A program made the position numbers and the translations under genes. The notes under the pieces are model-generated. The model saw nothing but the letters and a program-made list of their open reading frames with translations. It did no database searches and was not told where the DNA came from. A stretch of DNA of 64,000 nucleotides. It comes from Seiridium cupressi (taxonomy: Eukaryota > Ascomycota > Sordariomycetes > Amphisphaeriales > Sporocadaceae). This document shows positions 59,299 through 64,000 of the stretch, in pieces; position 1 is the first letter of the stretch; every line of letters begins with the position of its first letter. The DNA lies in the NCBI GenBank assembly GCA_036674765.1, contig JARVKI010000081.1:140046-204045 (forward strand), written 5' to 3'.

Positions 59299-61526
59299 AT
59301 GAAATCGTCGCTTCACCGGTTCCGTGTGACGAGCCGGTCGTCCCCATCATCACCGAGTGACTCCCCAATGCCCGACCGGCCGCCGTCCGCGGGTGGAGCG
59401 GAGAAGCCTCCAAGTCTCGCGGTGGCTAAGCCGAACCACATACCAGCATGCGACAGGTAGGTTTGTAGCTTTGGCGGGTCCCTTTCTGTGCTTGCCCTCG
59501 GTACTCCGCACCCGCGGCTAATCCTTCTAGCAGATGCCGGAACTTCAAGAAGAAGTGTAGCCGAACGTTCCCAGTCTGCTCGCTCTGCGCCAGTGCCGGC
59601 ACGAAATGCTCCTTCTCGACGCCGGCTTCGTCTTCGGATGCCCAGACACATCACCTGAGAGCACGTGTGGATTGGCTCACCAGCTACATCAACCAAGCAC
59701 TGCCGCTCGCAGCACCTGGTATTGAGACCATCGAGACGGGGGCAGAGCTGTCAGAAATAGTACAATGGATATCGACGAATGCGGCCTTGTCCCAGGGGCA
59801 ATCCCCGCCATCGGCAATATCAGGTTCCCAAAATGTACTGCTCTCAGGACATCAGCTCATGGTCGACCACCGAGGTCTCGAGCCGGGCGTCGAGGGCCAG
59901 ACAGCAAGAGCCTCCCCAGGCCATCAGTCTATAGTCCAACAGTCCCCAGAGGCTTTCACTGGAGGCTCACAACCTCCAGCAGACGGAACTCATGTCATCA
60001 ACCAAAGATTGCCGCCAAATGCCGCAGCACGGCGCTTCGTTGATGCCTACTTTCGAAATGTGAACCGGGCATATCCTTTCGTGGACAGAAACAAAGTCCT
60101 CAACGACCTAGAGACACTGGGCGACTTTCCGCAGCGCAAACAGGATGCCGACTCTACGCTACTGTATCTCATCATGGCAATTGGCTGTACGACGCTGCAG
60201 AGGGCAGGCCAAGTCCCGGTGGGGACTACGTCCAAATTTGAAGTGGCCTACCCAGACATCATCCAGGAGTGTTTATGTCGAGAGAGCATCGAGTCTATAC
60301 AGATCCTCGTCCTCTTGGCCCTGTACTCGCTATTCGACCCATTAGCTCCTTCAGCATGGTCCCTTGTGAGCATAGCAGCGCGCCAGGCCATACTGCTTGG
60401 CCTAACTCGCCGTTCGTCCGATGGAAGGTCTATGTCAGCCGCCGAGATCGAACTCCGGCATCGGCTATTATGGTCGATATACGTACTAGATCGGATGATG
60501 GCGACCTCACTCGGGCTTCCTACCGCACTGAACGACGAAAACATGGACGTTCCGCTCCCGGGCCTCACGGTCGATGAGTTCGCGTCTCCAGACCGGTCCC
60601 AATTCGCCAGCATCCTGCAAACAAGCCGACACGTGATCACGTTGCGGCAGATCGAGGGAAGGATACTGGATCAGGTCCACCTTTTGAAACAGTCCAAGAT
60701 CAGCTCGCTTACCCATGCCGACCGACGGTCTATTTTGCAAAACATGCGAGCGGACATTGAAAACTGGTACAGTAACGGGTGTCTCGTCTCGCCTCTAGAA
60801 CCGGATAATGTACCAATACACAACTCCATCACCTGGTTGAGCGCGAGGTACTACTACTTGCTGATTCTGTTGTACTACCCCACCCAGTTCAACTCATCTG
60901 GCTGCGTAGTGTCGAAGGCGGAATTACTACGATTTACACAGAAACACGTTCAATCATCGTCGGTGCTTTTCCAGCAGCGGCAGCTTCCCTTGAACCGCGT
61001 CACGTTGTTTCGGGCATTCCCGGTCGGCTTGGTGTTGATGCATGGATTCGTGGCATGTGCAGCCGAGTGCAGTCCCTACCCGGCTCGCGAGGAGGTGACC
61101 ATGCTGATCAGCATTTTGGAGGCGTTCCCCGAAGAGTGGCTCAACGCACATCGTGCATCCCGGACACTTCGTCAGTTTCTCACCATTACCAGAGGCGTGG
61201 GCGATTACGGTGCACTGCAGTTCTCAAATGCTGCATTCGTGAGCGGGCAGATTGCCAGCACGAGAGAATCCGCCCTGAACATGGTGCGGCCGGCAATATC
61301 CAGCTTCACGGAGCTGATGCAGGATGTGCTCGGGGAAACAACATGCTATGCTTCGCTCGAGAACACTGAAGAGCGGACGAGCGGGAGATTGGGGTCATTT
61401 GCGTCCCATTCGAGCCCCGGCGGCACCGGGTCTGGAACGATGGCCGGAATATCTGGCGTGGCTGGGAGTGATGGCTCAGATATGAACTACGGATGGCCAG
61501 GATCATTAGATTTAGATTTCCTCTAG
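59299..61526 (+). CDS. Zn2Cys6 fungal-specific transcription factor
   Basis: Nuclear binuclear-zinc-cluster regulator of 716 aa from exons 59299-59456 and 59534-61526 (77-base intron). The cluster cysteines C51, C54, C61, C68, C71 and C78 are split by the intron after the first CDR, a common position in this family. A basic patch NFKKK lies between C54 and C61. The middle part (about 180-480) is a Fungal_trans domain with DAYFRNVNRAYPFVDR, ALYSLFDPLAPSAWSLV, RQAILLGLTRR and a RLLWSIYVLDRMMATSLGLPTAL segment. The C-terminal tail is Ser/Gly-rich. ATG 59368 in the same frame could start the protein 23 residues later. Its position next to the FMO and SDR suggests a local regulator of that module. 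Confidence 0.93.
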
Positions 61527-62117
61527 ATTACTACCAAGATGAAGACTTCGTGTGGGCCTCGTTTGGTTTCCATCGCTCTTTAGTGGCGTGCCGTTGTTTA
61601 TATCCAGAGTTGCCACTGGTCGTCCGTGCTACGCCTTGATAGAACATGGTAAGTACAACCAACGTATTTCAGAGGTCATCAATGGATACGCCATCGTTTT
61701 CGATGCAGCATTTGACTCGACCACAGCTTTACGAAGGAAATTCCTATATACGTTTCTGAGCTCAAAAAGATCGAGTGGAAAGAAGACTGTTTTAGCGGGG
61801 TCAGCTACCAATGTCCATATGCAAGCCTGGCCACTTACAGTAGCGATAGAAGCGAGGATCGTTGCCCGGCCCGTTCCTGGATTCAGTGGGTGTTTAAATT
61901 TCTTAGCGGGGTCGAGGTCTGCGTGCTACGGCCATCGACCAGCGGCTAACTGCACTAGCACCTTACGTCAGTCAACCAGCCCGCCAGAGCACAATATCGA
62001 AACGTCGAAGGCGTAGTGGAGTTCAAACGATTGGCAATCACCTCTGTCGGTTTGCAGAATCTACAACTGCAGTCGCACTTTCGATTGTGATACTCCTGAC
62101 CCCAAATCTCACTCGAG
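61527..62117. other. Intergenic, no gene recognised
   Basis: A 154-codon open frame at 61552-62016 starts with GTG and shows no motif. It is the space between the 3' end of the regulator and the start of the SET gene. Confidence 0.4.
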
Positions 62118-63802
62118 ATGGCTTCCTTGTCTGAGCGGTATGCTGCTCTCATCGACTGGGTGCAAGAAGGTGGGGGCCAGCTTCATGCAGGCGTCGAAGT
62201 TGCTCAGATCGATGGGATGAAGGGCTCTTTCCGCGCTACAGATTCAGTAAGTGACATGGGGACGATGCCACAAACAGTGCCGTCGATATCGATGAATCTC
62301 AGGTCTGAAGGCTCAGTGCTACGCGCGCATGGAAATTCGAGTCTAATACCGCTCAATAGGTCCAGAAAGGCGATGTAATCGTGGCTCTGCCCCTTTCAAA
62401 GACACTGTCATATCTCAATGCCATAAGCGGTCACCCTGATGTTACTACCTTCTCCCATGAGACTTTCAAGTCTCCAGGAAATACACCAATCTTTCCGACC
62501 GAATTCATCAGCACGGTTCCCCCGCATGTCATCAGCCGTTTCGTTCTCATGTAGGTTCGTGAACAGCACGATGACCCCCTTTAGCTTCTCTAGCCATGGT
62601 TGCCCTCTGATTTCGCTTCCTCTTCTGGTTTTCATATACGAGGGTGCAACAACCGCTGACCTTTACATACGAAGGCAGCAGTACCTTCTAGGGAGTGAAT
62701 CGAAATGGTGGCCATACATAAGTACACTCCCTCAACCAGAAAACATGGCTGGCATGCTGCCAGCCCTCTGGCCCGAGGTAAGCTGAGTGTTACCCGCCTT
62801 GAGTGCTGAACGGTAATTGGCTCACAATTACCAAACAGGACGACGTTGATTTCCTCCTGGGAACAAACGCCTATGTCGCCGTCCAGGAGATCAAGTCGAC
62901 TCTCAAGAAAGAGTACAAGGACGCAATGAAACTGCTACCCGATAGCTTTCGGTCCGGCTACACAAGACCTTTGTACCTCTGGGCTTACGCAATATTCACA
63001 AGCAGAAGCTTCCGTCCTTCACTGGTACTGCCGGAAGCCGACTCTATGCAATTGCCTTGTGCTATTGATGATTTCTCGGTTCTTCTCCCTCTTTACGATC
63101 TAGGAAACCACTCGCCAGCCGCGAGGTCATCTTGGACCGCTGACCATGCATCACAACTGGTTTCACTGCGTTGTGGTGAGGCCTATGGCGTCGGAGAACA
63201 GATATTCAATGTACGTCGATGAGCTGCTTTCATTTCTTCCATATAGATGCTCCAAGCTCACAAGTTGCTAGAACTACGGGATGAAAACAAACGCAGAGCT
63301 TTTGCTAGGTTATGGCTTCATACTACCTGAGAGCGAAACCTTCCACAACGACTATGTCCACATCAAGACGAAAGCCGTGGACGATGACGATCTCGCGGGC
63401 ACACACATTGTGTCGTTACGGCCCCTCAGCGACCCGAGTTCCGTGGTTGGTCGGTCACGCCGGCTCATCTCGAGCGGTACCGAGGTCGCTCCCGAGTTCT
63501 CTCACTTCCAAGATTCACTAGTCTCAAGCCTTTACGACGCCATTACAGCGGCTTCGGGAAGCGGCGAGGAAGACGACGTCTCCATGGACGAGATGATGGC
63601 GGGTAAGATGCCAAAAGCTGTGCGCGACCGGATCATAGAGGCTCTTGCCTCTAAACTGATATACGATCTTGATACGCTGGACGAAGTCGAGGTGCCCAGA
63701 GAAGACTTGAACGCAAACCAGCAGCTTGCAGTGCAGTATCGGGATCAATGCCATCAGGTCTTTCAAAACGCTTTCCGAAGCTTGACTAGCGCTAGCCCTT
63801 AA
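62118..63802 (+). CDS. SET-domain lysine methyltransferase, Rubisco-LSMT/RKM type
   Basis: S-adenosylmethionine-dependent lysine methyltransferase of the SETD3/Rubisco-LSMT-like class, which in fungi modifies ribosomal proteins or other non-histone substrates. Five exons (62118-62246, 62360-62550, 62675-62777, 62839-63210, 63272-63802) give 441 aa, all joined in frame. The N-terminal IDWVQEGGG and GDVIVALPLSKTLS segments begin the split SET domain. The iSET insert follows (WWPYISTLPQP, FLLGTNAY). The core closes with LLPLYDLGNH and NYGMKTNAELLLGYGF, the AdoMet and lysine-channel motifs. The C-terminal helical substrate-binding domain runs to the end. The third exon uses an AAG acceptor that restores a conserved MQQYLLG segment. 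The target protein cannot be deduced. Confidence 0.9.
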
Positions 63803-63917
63803 GACGACGATATGGCGCGAATGATTACATCTCGTCCTCTTCCAGCCGAACTGGGTCTCAACCTACATATTTGAACCAGCTGAAACCCTGTCAGGGAAGC
63901 AGGCCTCTTTTTTTTTT

Positions 63918-63948
<31 letters not shown>

Positions 63949-64000
63949 TGGGTCCGAGAAAAATGGGGCCCCCCCGGGGTGATGTGGGGTATAAAAAAAC
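63803..64000. other. 3' flank ending in low-quality homopolymer sequence
   Basis: After the SET gene there are about 100 ordinary bases. Then come 21 T (63908-63928), 20 G (63929-63948) and further G, C and A runs up to the window end. This looks like a degraded read or contig end rather than biology. Confidence 0.7.

Noticed and set aside
61552..62016. 154-codon open frame
   Set aside because: Starts with GTG, no domain, and lies between two well-defined genes.

Overview
The window is nuclear DNA of a filamentous ascomycete (Pezizomycotina). The evidence is short GT-AG introns of mostly 47-130 bases with CTAAC/CTGAC-type branch sites, and families typical of these fungi: an AA9 LPMO, a GH76 mannanase, a PTH11-type rhodopsin-domain protein, a Git3-type receptor, a Zn2Cys6 factor, a Pyr4/PaxB-type membrane cyclase and a DUF6604 protein. 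Frequent intergenic TACCTAGGTA / GTACATGTAC palindromes hint at Sordariomycetes, but I would not name a genus.

Layout. 0-11 kb: a decayed FAH-family gene, an AA9 LPMO, a subtilase with a PA domain, and a Git3-like receptor on the minus strand. 14-19 kb: two conserved housekeeping genes on the minus strand, an AMA1-type APC/C activator and the Rab geranylgeranyltransferase alpha subunit (BET4). 20-30.8 kb: two MDR oxidoreductases on either side of a histidine acid phosphatase, a GH76 enzyme and a PTH11-like membrane protein. 31.4-32.3 kb: the frameshifted C-terminal part of a CorA-like membrane gene. 34-39.6 kb: an Old Yellow Enzyme, a tetraspanning membrane protein and an orphan Pyr4/PaxB-like membrane terpene cyclase. 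39.6-50.4 kb: an almost gene-free stretch with a long hairpin, palindromes and simple repeats. 50.4-63.8 kb: a MOSC/ferredoxin-reductase fusion, a DUF6604 gene broken at a T homopolymer, an SDR, a flavin monooxygenase divergent from a Zn2Cys6 factor, and a SET lysine methyltransferase. The last 100 bases are homopolymer-rich and look like a poor-quality contig end.

How the genes fit together. The LPMO, protease, acid phosphatase and GH76 enzyme are secreted nutrient-acquisition or cell-wall enzymes. The two receptor-like membrane proteins suggest nutrient or surface sensing. SDR, FMO and Zn2Cys6 factor form a small catabolic or tailoring module without a backbone synthase. The cyclase has an OYE and an MDR reductase within 10 kb but no prenyltransferase or PKS. 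The best second looks are an intron-sized 57-bp tandem duplication with canonical splice ends inside the first MDR gene, a 29-bp-stem hairpin in the gene desert, the orphan cyclase, and three genes broken by single lesions. All exon structures were worked out by hand from splice signals and reading-frame continuity; no searches were run.
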